Origin: Peribacillus simplex
Lineage (GTDB): Bacteria > Bacillota > Bacilli > Bacillales > DSM-1321
Reading direction: 5' to 3'
Assembly (NCBI RefSeq): GCF_030123325.1
Contig: NZ_CP126106.1
Coordinates: 2,012,001 to 2,076,000, forward strand
Length of the DNA: 64,000 nucleotides
How positions within the stretch are numbered: the stretch's first letter is position 1; every line of letters begins with the position of its first letter. The notes beneath the pieces were generated by a model. That model was not told the DNA's origin. It did not search any database and was given only the letters and a program-made list of their open reading frames with translations. This document shows positions 53,830-62,530 of this stretch, piece after piece. Made by a program: the position numbers and the translations under genes.

Positions 53830-54681
53830 ATGAACATCAAAGAAATAGCATTGAAAATTGAAATATTAAACCGTCAAAATTTAAGTAAGTCTGCAGAAAT
53901 CACGAACTATACTCAATCCGCCCTTACGGCTAAAGTGAAAAAAATTGAGTCGGAAATTGGAAAACTTGTTTTTAAACGCACGCCCCAAGGATTGAAAATC
54001 ACTAGCGTAGGAATACAGTATAAAAACTATCTTCAACTTATTTCACAAGAGTACGAAGAATTTTTAGAAAACATTGGTGCCTTTCAAACTAACTCTAAAG
54101 TGGATTTTGGCACATCACATACAACCTTGAAAATCTATGGTGCCCATATCGCGAATACTTTGAATATGAACGACATTCAAATGGATGTGGATTTCGCCGT
54201 AGATTCCAGTAATGCCATAAACCAAAAAGTGCACAATTCCGAATTAGATTGTGCACTCATTAGTGAACCTATTAAGAAATATCCCGACTTAACTTATGAC
54301 ATCGTTGCAACTGAAACATTCGAGGTCATTTCAAGTAAGGACCATATCATCAATTTTGATTGGGAAACACCTATTACATTGCTCGTATTGAGTATAGGTT
54401 GTATGTATACAAGAGCTGTGACCGAATGGCTTATGAATAATCAAATACCATATAAATTAAAGGAAATAAAATCAATCAGCAGTATCCAAGATTTTTTGCA
54501 AATCAGGAATACCATTGCAGTATTGAATACTAAGCTTATAGATTTATATAACTATACAAACATTCACTATTACAAATTAAGCTTTAACAATGTCATTAAT
54601 ACCGTTTTCGTTTATAAGATGAACGACGGCGAACAGAACCATATCTTACAATTTAAAAATGTTCTAAAGACGATTGGTTAA
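53830..54681 (+). CDS. LysR family transcriptional regulator
   Basis: 283 residues. Residues 1-60 are the LysR helix-turn-helix (ALKIEILNRQNLSKSAEITN, YTQSALTAKVKKIESEIG), with the usual RTPQGLKITSVG wing. The rest is a periplasmic-binding-like effector domain, less conserved than average. It probably controls the divergent MFS gene in response to its substrate. No clear T-N11-A box was found between them. The gene ends at a hairpin that belongs to the dispersed repeat family. Confidence 0.85.
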   Translation: MNIKEIALKIEILNRQNLSKSAEITNYTQSALTAKVKKIESEIGKLVFKRTPQGLKITSVGIQYKNYLQLISQEYEEFLENIGAFQTNSKVDFGTSHTTLKIYGAHIANTLNMNDIQMDVDFAVDSSNAINQKVHNSELDCALISEPIKKYPDLTYDIVATETFEVISSKDHIINFDWETPITLLVLSIGCMYTRAVTEWLMNNQIPYKLKEIKSISSIQDFLQIRNTIAVLNTKLIDLYNYTNIHYYKLSFNNVINTVFVYKMNDGEQNHILQFKNVLKTIG

Positions 54682-54703
54682 TTAAAAAGGGGTTTTATCT
54701 TTA

Positions 54704-54746
54704 GAGTTGCTTTGGCAGCTCTTTTCTTATGGAACTATCGGGGCAG
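54704..54746 (+). repeat. Terminator hairpin plus AACTATCGGGGCAG motif
   Basis: GAGTTGC-TTTG-GCAGCTC with TTTTCTT terminates the LysR gene and is followed by AACTATCGGGGCAG (54733-54746). The same hairpin-plus-motif layout occurs at 34282-34322 and 56837-56878. Confidence 0.65.
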
Positions 54747-54858
54747 GTTAGCATTCCTGTAGATTGTTAAATATCAGGTTTGAAAAAAATAGAGCCCCTC
54801 AGTAAGATACGAGTATAGAGTCCAATCTAACTCAGAGTCTTAAGGAGGAAGCCCTACT

Positions 54859-56133
54859 ATGAATTTTAAAATGCAAGACAAACAAAATCAACTAATAGAA
54901 AGAATTTCCGATACACACCTTATTGTTGGTGTGGATATCGCTCAACAACTACACGTTGCAAGAGCAGTTAACTTCCGTGGAATTGTAGTTGGAGACCCTC
55001 TTACATTTGAAAATAATGAAGAAGGGTTCCTTAAACTATTAAAATGGATTCATGATTTAAAAAGATTAAAAAACTTAGATGCAGCAATAGTAGGTATGGA
55101 GCCTACAGGCCATTACTGGATTAACCTTTCAAAATGGTTATATAACCAAAACATTGAGGTTGTAACAGTCAATCCCCACTTAGTAAAAAGGAATAAAGAG
55201 AATCGTGATAATACCCAATCTAAGAGTGATAAAAAAGATGCGCTCGTTATCGCGGATATGGTCAAAAACGGCTACTATTCCTTTATTCACCCATCATCAG
55301 AATCCTTTGAGAAGCTTAGAGTTCTAATGTCTAATCGTGATGTGATTGTTAAACGTCTCGTGATGTCTATTAATCAAGTAAATCGATGGGTGGATGTGGT
55401 CTTTCCTGAACTCAGACAAGTGTTTAAAGATGTAACGTGCAAAGGGGCGATCGCAACCCTTCGTTTATTTCCTACACCGGATGAAATATCTTCACTAGAA
55501 ACACTAGATGTCATGAGGGGTTGGAAGTCTTTAATGAAATGACAACCAGGACCCAAGAAGGCTCAATTACTAATCAATCTAGCAAAATCCTCTATTGGGA
55601 CCGGACAAGCTCTTGATGCTTATAAATTCCATTTAGAACAATTATTAGAGGAATATGACCTCGCTGTCAAACAACTCGAAAGAGTTGAACAACAAGTTAA
55701 AGAAGTTCTCTACAAAATCCCATTTTCAAAAAAACTACTTATGATTAAAGGAATAAGTGAAGTTTCATTAGCTGGGATACTGGGTGAATCAGGAGATCTA
55801 AGTGGTTTCTCTCACGGAAACTCTCTATTACGGCATGCGGGATTACATCTAGCTGAAGCAAGTTCAGGCAAATGGAAAGGTCAGATTGTCATTTCAAAGC
55901 GTGGAAGGTCAAGACTACGACGATTCCTCTACTTAGCAACTATGAGCCTTGTGATGAATAACCCTGAGTTTAAAGCCGTCCATTCCCATAATGTGAAGGT
56001 AAAGAAGATAAAGAAAATGAAATCAATCATGAAACTGATAGGTAAACTAGCAAGGATTTTTGTAGGAATAGCACGACGAAACGAGTCTTATTGTCCAAAT
56101 AAAGTCCAAGTATTAGTCCCTTTAGCAGCATAG
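54859..56133 (+). pseudogene. IS-C transposase (IS110 family) with one in-frame stop
   Basis: 424 codons in one frame, broken only by TGA at 55540-55542. Before it: GVDIAQQLHVARAV, VGMEPTGHYW, SDKKDALVIADM (all DEDD acids present). After it: IKGISEVSLAGILGES, HAGLHLAEASSGKWKG, ISKRGRSRLRRFLYLATM. The stop sits where K-[stop]-QPGPKKAQLL joins the two domains; CGA to TGA is the simplest cause. AAGGAGG before the ATG. Unless the stop is read through or is a sequencing error, the enzyme is dead. Confidence 0.88.
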
Positions 56134-56274
56134 AAATAAAACATTAGTTATATAGAATGTATCATTAAAAATAGTTAACTTTAATTTTGAATGTTGTCTT
56201 ATTCGTAGGATTTCAAATATGTACGAGTACCAGGTTTCTTGAACAAAAGGGCACTGTGACCCATCAGGTTAGCA

Positions 56275-56551
56275 TAACTGGCCTCCACCCCTTGGATAGG
56301 CATGACGAAGGAATGAGAGGGCAATTGACCCGTTGAGACATGGGAGGGAAAGCCTCCAGGGGCGGCGTGGAGATGTGCATTATATGGTAAAATATGGAGT
56401 TATAGCCTGACTCCTTTATTTAACTATGCCTTCACGAATCCTAACTGACCTGAACTCATTTCATTTACCCGTAAGTCTAATTACAAGGGTTATGAAATCC
56501 TGCGAATAAGTGAGCATTCGAGAGATATTCGCATCAAACTGAGGGAGTTCA
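56275..56551 (+). ncRNA. IS-C right-end non-coding DNA, candidate guide RNA
   Basis: Shares long identical blocks with 49827-50132 (see there), downstream of the transposase as in the IS1111 group. The block contains several hairpins (GGAGGGAAAGCCTCC; GGAGTTATAGCCTGACTCC). Confidence 0.5.
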
Positions 56552-56618
56552 ACAAGGATAATGGTTGTTAGTGGTAAAATTTAAAAGGACTGGTGCTTAA
56601 TATACAGGGGGTGTTCAA

Positions 56619-56870
56619 ATGGGGGAAGATAAAGAAACTCCTGAAAGAAGAAGAGAAAAATTAAGACAAGAAGAATTAAAAAGAAATCCTTCTAGCAGCA
56701 TTCACGGTGGAGGTCTTGCTGATTTAGTTGGTAGCTTAGGTTGGAAAGGTACGGGAATTCTTATTCTTTTAATCATCATCGGCTTTATTTTTGTATCACT
56801 CTCTTCAAGTAATGGTTGCTTTACTTCAATAACAGGGGTTGCTGTGGCAGCCTTTTTTGTATGCAACTAA
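56619..56870 (+). CDS. DUF6366 family small membrane protein, altered C-terminus
   Basis: 83 residues. ETPERRREKLRQEELKRNPS and LADLVGSLGWKGTGILILLI are near-verbatim DUF6366 signatures: a charged N-terminus then one membrane helix. After LSSSN the protein continues GCFTSITGVAVAAFFVCN, which is encoded by a dispersed hairpin-plus-CAACTAAAGGGGCAG repeat, so the natural C-terminus was probably replaced. GGGGGTG precedes the ATG. Function unknown. Confidence 0.75.
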   Translation: MGEDKETPERRREKLRQEELKRNPSSSIHGGGLADLVGSLGWKGTGILILLIIIGFIFVSLSSSNGCFTSITGVAVAAFFVCN

Positions 56871-56878
56871 AGGGGCAG
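56837..56878 (+). repeat. Dispersed hairpin-plus-motif element inside a gene end
   Basis: GGTTGC-TGTG-GCAGCC-TTTTTT followed by CAACTAAAGGGGCAG. It overlaps the last 11 codons of the DUF6366 gene and can serve as its terminator. Confidence 0.65.
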
Positions 56879-56891
56879 TTTGGTTGAGTAA

Positions 56892-57044
56892 GGGCTCAGA
56901 TGGTTTTTTCTAATTGCTGTTTCTTGTTTATTTGGTATGAGTGCATCTGAAGAAGAGTTTGATCCATTAATTGAAACAGGGGAAGAAAACAATCATGAAG
57001 AAACTAAACGAATAGAAGAAATGTTTGGCGGTACCCCTAAGTGA
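56892..57044 (+). pseudogene. C-terminal fragment of a small membrane-anchored protein
   Basis: Fifty codons reading WFFLIAVSCLFGMSASEEEF, DPLIETGEE and RIEEMFGGTPK: one hydrophobic helix and an acidic tail. A Met at 56937 lacks a ribosome site. Probably the tail of a lost gene; family not recognised. Confidence 0.35.
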
Positions 57045-57169
57045 AAGTTAATGGATAACATTGTGATATGTAGCAAATGTGTTGGGGATTATTGGTTAGT
57101 TATAATTCTTTACTAATCGTTCTAAAAAGGGTATTATTTAATCATGGTTTGAAATTCATGTGTTTATTT

Positions 57170-57185
57170 TAGAACGTTCATTCTA
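57170..57185. promoter_or_regulatory. TetR operator, copy 1
   Basis: TAGAACGTTCATTCTA, 64 bases before the tetR start. An identical 16-mer lies at 57845. The form AGAAYG-N2-CRTTCT is usual for TetR-family sites. Confidence 0.75.
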
Positions 57186-57248
57186 TAATGGATTATGACG
57201 TTTGTTTTTGTTAGTATTGGTTCATGGATTTTTTAAAGGAGAAATAAA

Positions 57249-57824
57249 ATGGCTAGAAGTAAAGAGTTTGACGAAAAAGCAGTATTAAGAAAAGCAATGG
57301 AGCTTTTCTGGGAACAGGGTTATGAAAAAACATCCATGCAAGATTTGGTGGATCATATGGGAATACACCGCAGGAGTATATATGATACATTTGGTGACAA
57401 GCGTTCATTGTTTTTAGCTTCCCTTAATCACTATGAAGAGCTCATCGTCAATGAGATGGAAAGGATAATTAGCAGCACTTCATCCATTAAACAGACGATA
57501 CGTGATGTTTTTATGTTCATACTGAATTCCATTGAACAATACCCAAAAGGTTGTCTATCAGTAAATGCAGCCATAGAATTATCTTTACTGGACAAAGAAA
57601 TTGGACGCATAGTTACAAAAATGTTTAACCGTACTGAAGATATGTTTAATAACCTTATAAAACGGGGCCAAACTAATGGAGAGCTATCAAAAGAAATCGA
57701 TTCTGATAACACATCTCGTTTCTTACACAACAATTTGGTGGGTATAAGAGTACTAATAAAAACTAATTACAATAAAAAAGAATTAGAAGGCATCATCACT
57801 CTAGCACTTTCAGTGTTGGACTAG
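57249..57824 (+). CDS. TetR/AcrR regulator of the hydrolase-OYE operon
   Basis: 191 residues with an N-terminal helix-turn-helix (AMELFWEQGYEKTSMQDLVD, HMGIHRRSIYDTFGDKRSLF) and a C-terminal domain with GCLSVNAAIELSLLD, as in YxaF/NemR-like repressors whose Cys near 100 senses electrophiles. AAGGAG precedes the ATG. Identical operators stand before it and before the next gene, so it should repress both itself and the downstream pair. The pairing with an old yellow enzyme recalls nemR-nemA. Confidence 0.88.
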   Translation: MARSKEFDEKAVLRKAMELFWEQGYEKTSMQDLVDHMGIHRRSIYDTFGDKRSLFLASLNHYEELIVNEMERIISSTSSIKQTIRDVFMFILNSIEQYPKGCLSVNAAIELSLLDKEIGRIVTKMFNRTEDMFNNLIKRGQTNGELSKEIDSDNTSRFLHNNLVGIRVLIKTNYNKKELEGIITLALSVLD

Positions 57825-57844
57825 CTTTCTTTTTTTATCCTTTT

Positions 57845-57860
57845 TAGAACGTTCATTCTA
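57845..57860. promoter_or_regulatory. TetR operator, copy 2
   Basis: TAGAACGTTCATTCTA, identical to the site at 57170, 75 bases before the alpha/beta hydrolase start. Confidence 0.75.
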
Positions 57861-57934
57861 GAAATAACATGAAACAAACCATCATAAGGCATGCTTATAA
57901 AACCGTTTTTTAATTTCTAAGGAGGAACACAAAA

Positions 57935-58783
57935 ATGACAAACTTTAAAATACCAACAGAATCAGAATTTATTGAAGCAGATGGAACTCGTTACGCATAT
58001 AGAAAATTTGGTACACAAGATGGTATACCAGTAGTATTTCTTGTTCACTTTAGAGGAACGATGGAAAACTGGGATCCAAACATGCTTGAACCTATTGCAA
58101 ATACCCGCCCAGTAATCTTATTTGACAATAAAGGGGTTGGTGAGACCGATGGACTAACGCCTACTACAATTGCTGATATGGCAAAAGATACAGCAACATT
58201 TATAAAAGCTCTTGGGTTAGAACAAGTTGACATTCTTGGTTTTTCCATTGGTGGCATGGTTGCACAAGAGCTAGCTTTACAAGAAGGAGATTTAGTAAGA
58301 AAAATTATTATGGCAGGTACTTCGCCTGAATCTGGTATTAATCCAAATCCAGAGATTTTTGAAAGAATGAATCGTCACGGCGGAACGGAAGAAGATGGAA
58401 TAAATGATTTTATGTTCTTTTTCTACGCACAAACCGAAACAAGTAAATCTGCAGGAATGGCTTCATTACAAAGAATTTTTAATCAGAAAAAAGTAAACAG
58501 TTCGGAACAAGTAAAAGAGGCACAATTACAAGCCATTGCAAAATGGGCTAAACAAAAATCTAATCATGATTATGAATGGTTACAAAACATCAAACACCCT
58601 GTACTTGTTACTAATGGTGTTAATGATGTGATGGTACCGACTAAAAACAGTTATATCTTAACAGAGAAATTACCCAAAGCACAGCTGATTATATATCCTG
58701 ATTCTGGTCACGGGCATCTGTTTCAATTTCCAGAACTATTTGCAGAACACGTAAATTCATTTCTTGATTCTAATTCTTATTAA
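57935..58783 (+). CDS. Alpha/beta hydrolase
   Basis: 282 residues. Nucleophile elbow GFSIGG with Ser104, Asp near 232 (GVNDVMVP) and His near 265 (DSGHGHLFQFP) form the triad. The usual HG oxyanion motif reads HFRGT here. Fold and length match epoxide hydrolase, haloperoxidase or esterase types. A TetR operator lies in its promoter, and it ends 14 bases before the OYE gene with which it forms an operon. Possible role: removal of a reactive ester or lactone together with alkene reduction. Confidence 0.88.
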   Translation: MTNFKIPTESEFIEADGTRYAYRKFGTQDGIPVVFLVHFRGTMENWDPNMLEPIANTRPVILFDNKGVGETDGLTPTTIADMAKDTATFIKALGLEQVDILGFSIGGMVAQELALQEGDLVRKIIMAGTSPESGINPNPEIFERMNRHGGTEEDGINDFMFFFYAQTETSKSAGMASLQRIFNQKKVNSSEQVKEAQLQAIAKWAKQKSNHDYEWLQNIKHPVLVTNGVNDVMVPTKNSYILTEKLPKAQLIIYPDSGHGHLFQFPELFAEHVNSFLDSNSY

Positions 58784-58797
58784 AAAGGAGTATTCAT

Positions 58798-59856
58798 ATG
58801 AGCAGATTATTTGAAAAAGTTCGTATCGGAAACGTTGACTTGAAAAATCGTATAGGAATGGCTCCGATGACTAGAAGTAGAGCTTTACCAGATGGTACGC
58901 CGAGCGATTTAGTAGCAGAGTACTATGGTCAGCGTGCTTCAGTCGGTTTAATTATAAGTGAAGGAACCCAACCTTCAGATGATGGGCAAGGTTACACTAA
59001 TACACCTGGTATTTATACAGAAAATCATATTAAAGGGTGGAAAAAAGTAACTACTAAAGTTCATAGTGAAGGCGGTCATATTTTTGTTCAGCTTATGCAT
59101 GTGGGACGTGTATCACACCCTGATAACACACCTCACCACCGCCAAGCAGTTGCACCGTCAGCTATTGCACCTGGTGTAGAAATTTTCACGGCAGAAGGAA
59201 TGAAAAAAATTCCAACACCAAGAGAATTGAGTGAGCTTGAGATAAAAGATGTTATCAATGAGTTTCGTTTAGCAGCACGTTCAGCAATTGAAGCTGGTGC
59301 AGACGGAGTTGAAATTCACGGAGCGAATGGTTATCTGATCCAACAATTCCTTAGTGAAAACTCCAATCATCGTCAAGATGCATACGGTGGTACGATTGAG
59401 GGGCGTTCTCGATTCGCTATTGAAGTTGCTAAAGCAGTTGTTGATGAAATAGGAGCAGAAAGAACAGGCATACGTTTTTCTCCTCAAGGAACCCTGCAAG
59501 GCATTGATGAGGGGGAAAATAGCCTTGAGATGTATCGTTATTTAATAAGTGAATTAAATAAGCTTAACCTTGCATATCTGCATTTAATGCACTTTGGAAA
59601 CGAGCAATTCCTAAAAGATGTGCGTCAACTTTGGGATCAATCACTTCTTGTTAACCGTCCAGGTCGTCCTCTAGATCAACTTTCGTCTGATGTAGATAAT
59701 AATCTTGCAGATGTTGTCACAGTAGGCACTTGGGTACTAGCTAATCCAGACTTTGTAGAACGGATTCAATCAGGTGCTCCCCTAAACGAACCTGATAAAA
59801 ACACGCTCTATGCAGGAGGAAAAGAAGGTTATACAGATTATCCTTTTTTAAAATAA
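58798..59856 (+). CDS. Old yellow enzyme-type alkene reductase (NemA-like)
   Basis: FMN-dependent ene-reductase, 352 residues in a TIM barrel. Key residues: MAPMTRSRA (Thr25 near FMN), QLMHVGR, and HGANGYLIQQFL with His174 and Asn177 for substrate binding; GRP...VGTWVLANPDFVERI closes the FMN site. Such enzymes reduce electrophilic alkenes, maleimides and nitro esters with NAD(P)H. AAAAAGGAG precedes the ATG. Under TetR control with the hydrolase; likely a detoxification pair. Confidence 0.92.
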   Translation: MSRLFEKVRIGNVDLKNRIGMAPMTRSRALPDGTPSDLVAEYYGQRASVGLIISEGTQPSDDGQGYTNTPGIYTENHIKGWKKVTTKVHSEGGHIFVQLMHVGRVSHPDNTPHHRQAVAPSAIAPGVEIFTAEGMKKIPTPRELSELEIKDVINEFRLAARSAIEAGADGVEIHGANGYLIQQFLSENSNHRQDAYGGTIEGRSRFAIEVAKAVVDEIGAERTGIRFSPQGTLQGIDEGENSLEMYRYLISELNKLNLAYLHLMHFGNEQFLKDVRQLWDQSLLVNRPGRPLDQLSSDVDNNLADVVTVGTWVLANPDFVERIQSGAPLNEPDKNTLYAGGKEGYTDYPFLK

Positions 59857-59866
59857 TTTATTTAAT

Positions 59867-59903
59867 ATGAATATCCCATCTAGGGATATTCATAATCTTT
59901 TTT
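59867..59903 (+). terminator. Terminator of the hydrolase-OYE operon
   Basis: ATGAATATCCC / GGGATATTCAT perfect stem, five-base loop, then AATCTTTTTTC. Confidence 0.8.
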
Positions 59904-59959
59904 CTTAGGTTCGTTATGAAAAGATACATGTGCGTTAAATAAAAATGTGGAGGATTGTA

Positions 59960-60034
59960 ATGAAAGCTTTAGCAATTGAAAACTACGGTAAAAAACCGAA
60001 TTTTTTAGACTTCCCTATGCCCAAAATGAAATGA
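59960..60034 (+). pseudogene. N-terminal stub of a zinc alcohol dehydrogenase
   Basis: 24 codons from an ATG with GGAGGATTG before it: [20 protein letters not shown]. This is the usual start of MDR-family quinone or alcohol dehydrogenases. It is cut directly into a pyruvate dehydrogenase E2 remnant, so the junction marks a deletion. Confidence 0.6.
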
Positions 60035-60039
60035 AGGGT

Positions 60040-60306
60040 GCATCATGTACGACTTCAAACATTTGTTCAGCCGGCGGAGAATGGGATAAACCTGTTATTA
60101 ACCATCCTGAAGTAGCTATTCTTGGGGTTGGCCGTATTGCTGAAAAACCAATTGTTCGAGATGGTGAAATTGTAGAAGCGTCTGTACTTGCTCTTTTATT
60201 AAGCTTCGACTACAGAATAGATCGACGGAGCTACAGCAGAAAGCAATGAATGAATCATATTAAGTGATTATTAAACGACCCAAAACTATTGTTAATGGAG
60301 GCGTAA
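60040..60306 (+). pseudogene. C-terminal relic of dihydrolipoamide acyltransferase (E2)
   Basis: Reads TSNICSAGG then [20 protein letters not shown] and [25 protein letters not shown], and after frame slips IDGATAE and LLNDPKLLLMEA. This is the catalytic-domain end of PdhC/BkdB E2 proteins; a TGA replaces an Arg in NHIK-R-LLND. It ends four bases before the E3 gene, the normal pdhC-pdhD spacing, so the E3 gene was once part of a dehydrogenase complex operon. Confidence 0.8.
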
Positions 60307-60309
60307 GTA

Positions 60310-61722
60310 ATGGTTGTTGGAGATTTCCCAATTGAAACAGATACTATAGTCATCGGTGCAGGTCCTGGGGGTTATGTTGCAGCAATTCGTGCTGCCCAGC
60401 TGGGACAAAAAGTAACAATTGTTGAAAAGGAATATTTGGGGGGTGTATGTTGTAATGTCGGCTGTATTCCTTCAAAGGCATTAATTGCCGCTGGTCACCG
60501 CTATGAAACAGCTAAGCATTCGGATGCATATGGGATTACAGCAGAGAATGTAAAGGTTGATTTTTCAAAAGTACAAGAGTGGAAAGCTAGTGTAGTGAAA
60601 AAGTTAACTGGCGGTGTCGAAGGACTATTAAAAGGAAATAAAGTTGAGATTGTACGTGGTGAAGCATTCTTTGTAGGCCGTAATTCATTACGCGTAATGG
60701 GCGAAAAAAATGCTCAAACATACACCTTTAAAAATGCAATTATTGCAACAGGATCGCGTTCAATCGAGTTGCCTACATTTAAATATTCAAAACGCGTTCT
60801 AAATTCGACTGGTGCCCTCAGCTTAAATGAAATTCCTGAAAAAATCGTTGTTATTGGCGGCGGTGTTATCGGAATCGAACTTGGCGGTGCCTATGCAAAC
60901 TTTGGTACCCAAGTAACGATTTTAGAGGGTGCAGATGAAATTTTAGGCGTAGGTTTTGAAAAACAAATGTCAGCCGTTGTTACGAAGAGTATGAAGAAAA
61001 AAGGTGTAGAATTTTATACCAAAGCAATGGCAAAAGGTGTAGAAGAAACAGAAAATGGCGTCACTGTAACCTTTGAGGTAAAAGGCGAAGAAAAGAAAAT
61101 AGACGCTGATTATGTGTTTGTAATGGTCGGACGCCGCCCGAATACGGATGAAATAGGTCTTGAACAAGCCGGCGTAAAAATGACAGACCGTGGACTTATT
61201 GAAATCGATAAGCAATGCCGCACGAATGTTCCTAATATTTATGCAATAGGTGATGTTGTTCCAGGTCCACAATTAGCACATAAGGCATTCTATGAAGCAA
61301 AAATTGCTGCTGAAGCGATTGCCGGACATCCATCTGAAATTGATTATATAGGCATTCCAGCAGTCGTATTTTCAGATCCTGAGCTTGCAACTGTAGGTTA
61401 TACTGAACAACAAGCAAAAGATAAAGGTATTGAAGTAGTAGCTGCGAAATTCCCATATGCGGGAAATGGACGTGCCTTGTCACTTGACAGCACAGACGGG
61501 TTCGTTAAGCTTGTAACTCGTAAAGAAGATGGACTTGTTATCGGAGCGCAAGTTGCCGGAGCAAATGCATCAGATCTCATTTCGGAGTTAGGTTTAGCTG
61601 TTGAAACAGGATTGACTGCAGAAGACATCGCTATGACAATCCATGCCCATCCAACACTTGGAGAAATGACAATGGAAGCTGCCGAAGTTGCACTTGGAAC
61701 CCCAATTCATATCATTAAATAA
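60310..61722 (+). CDS. pdhD: Dihydrolipoyl dehydrogenase (E3)
   Basis: 470-residue flavoenzyme that reoxidises dihydrolipoamide of 2-oxo acid dehydrogenase complexes. FAD motif [12 protein letters not shown] (13-24), redox-active [13 protein letters not shown] with Cys47 and Cys52 (an extra Cys48 replaces the usual Leu), NAD motif [13 protein letters not shown], and the C-terminal HAHPTLGE pair with His451 and Glu456. It looks intact although its E2 partner is a relic and E1 genes are absent here, so it is probably a second, orphan E3 copy; the symbol reflects the family only. Confidence 0.9.
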   Translation: MVVGDFPIETDTIVIGAGPGGYVAAIRAAQLGQKVTIVEKEYLGGVCCNVGCIPSKALIAAGHRYETAKHSDAYGITAENVKVDFSKVQEWKASVVKKLTGGVEGLLKGNKVEIVRGEAFFVGRNSLRVMGEKNAQTYTFKNAIIATGSRSIELPTFKYSKRVLNSTGALSLNEIPEKIVVIGGGVIGIELGGAYANFGTQVTILEGADEILGVGFEKQMSAVVTKSMKKKGVEFYTKAMAKGVEETENGVTVTFEVKGEEKKIDADYVFVMVGRRPNTDEIGLEQAGVKMTDRGLIEIDKQCRTNVPNIYAIGDVVPGPQLAHKAFYEAKIAAEAIAGHPSEIDYIGIPAVVFSDPELATVGYTEQQAKDKGIEVVAAKFPYAGNGRALSLDSTDGFVKLVTRKEDGLVIGAQVAGANASDLISELGLAVETGLTAEDIAMTIHAHPTLGEMTMEAAEVALGTPIHIIK

Positions 61723-61880
61723 TTATTGGATTATGTACCGAACCAATCAATTCAAACAGTAGTAAATTATGCAATCTATACTCCAGAAAAGCGCCCTTTT
61801 CTTGAATAACTAAAATATGGTCTCAGTCGTAAAATCACTTTATTCTTATTGAATTAACGGGGAGTTCAATAATAACTCAC
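61723..61880. other. Spacer with dispersed motif
   Basis: ATTAACGGGGAG at 61853-61864 belongs to the dispersed repeat family. No gene. Confidence 0.35.
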
Positions 61881-62264
61881 AACCATCTTGTAAAAGAATT
61901 AGCTCAATTCGATTTAGCTTACCTTCATGTCATGCATCTTGGAAAAGAAACACTGCTACGTGAAATTCGTTCAATTTGGACGAATCCATTATTAGTCAAT
62001 CGAGCTGGACGGGCTCTAGAAGACCTTAGTGTCGATCTTGATAATGGTCTTGCTGATATGGTACCAGTCGGTGCATGGTCATTAGCTAATCCGGATTTAG
62101 TAGAACGGCTTAAAGAAGGTGCTCCATTGAATGAAGCAGATCCTACAACATTCTTTGGTATCGGAAGCAAGGATTATACGGATATCCTACGATATGAAAG
62201 AATTAGAATCTCAAGAGGGGGAAGTATAGTTTATATAAAAAATCAAGGTTTCACAAACAGTTAG
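61881..62264 (+). pseudogene. C-terminal fragment of a second old yellow enzyme
   Basis: From HLVKELAQFDLAYLHVMHLG through VNRAGRALEDLSVDLDNGLA and VGAWSLANPDLVERLKEGAP to SKDYTDILRYE it matches the last third of the OYE at 58798 (paralogous, about two thirds identical by eye). The barrel half with the active site is lost, and after about 62199 the reading frame continues into unrelated sequence. A 28-bp piece of its start is repeated at 62420-62447. Confidence 0.75.
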
Positions 62265-62530
62265 GAAGTTGAGGGAATTGCTAACTCCTCTATTCTCTCA
62301 CTGGCAAGATGAAAGAACGATGATCTTCAACCATCTGTAGAGGGACGTTAGTCACCCAATACGTAGATGAGGCGGGGAATGAAATTGCTGGTGAACAAGG
62401 TCCTGAAGTTTATCACTACCTTGTAAAAGAATTAGCTCAATTCGATTATGGCAAGTAGACAGTGAAAATAATAAAAATAAGGTAAAGAAACCTAATAAAT
62501 GTAACTCAACGTAAGGATGCTGATGAAAAA
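62265..62530. other. Rearranged spacer
   Basis: Contains CTTGTAAAAGAATTAGCTCA...TTCGATTA at 62420-62447, a direct repeat of 61887-61914, in a short frame reading EVYHYLVKELAQFDYGK. It marks a past duplication or deletion. No intact gene. Confidence 0.45.
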
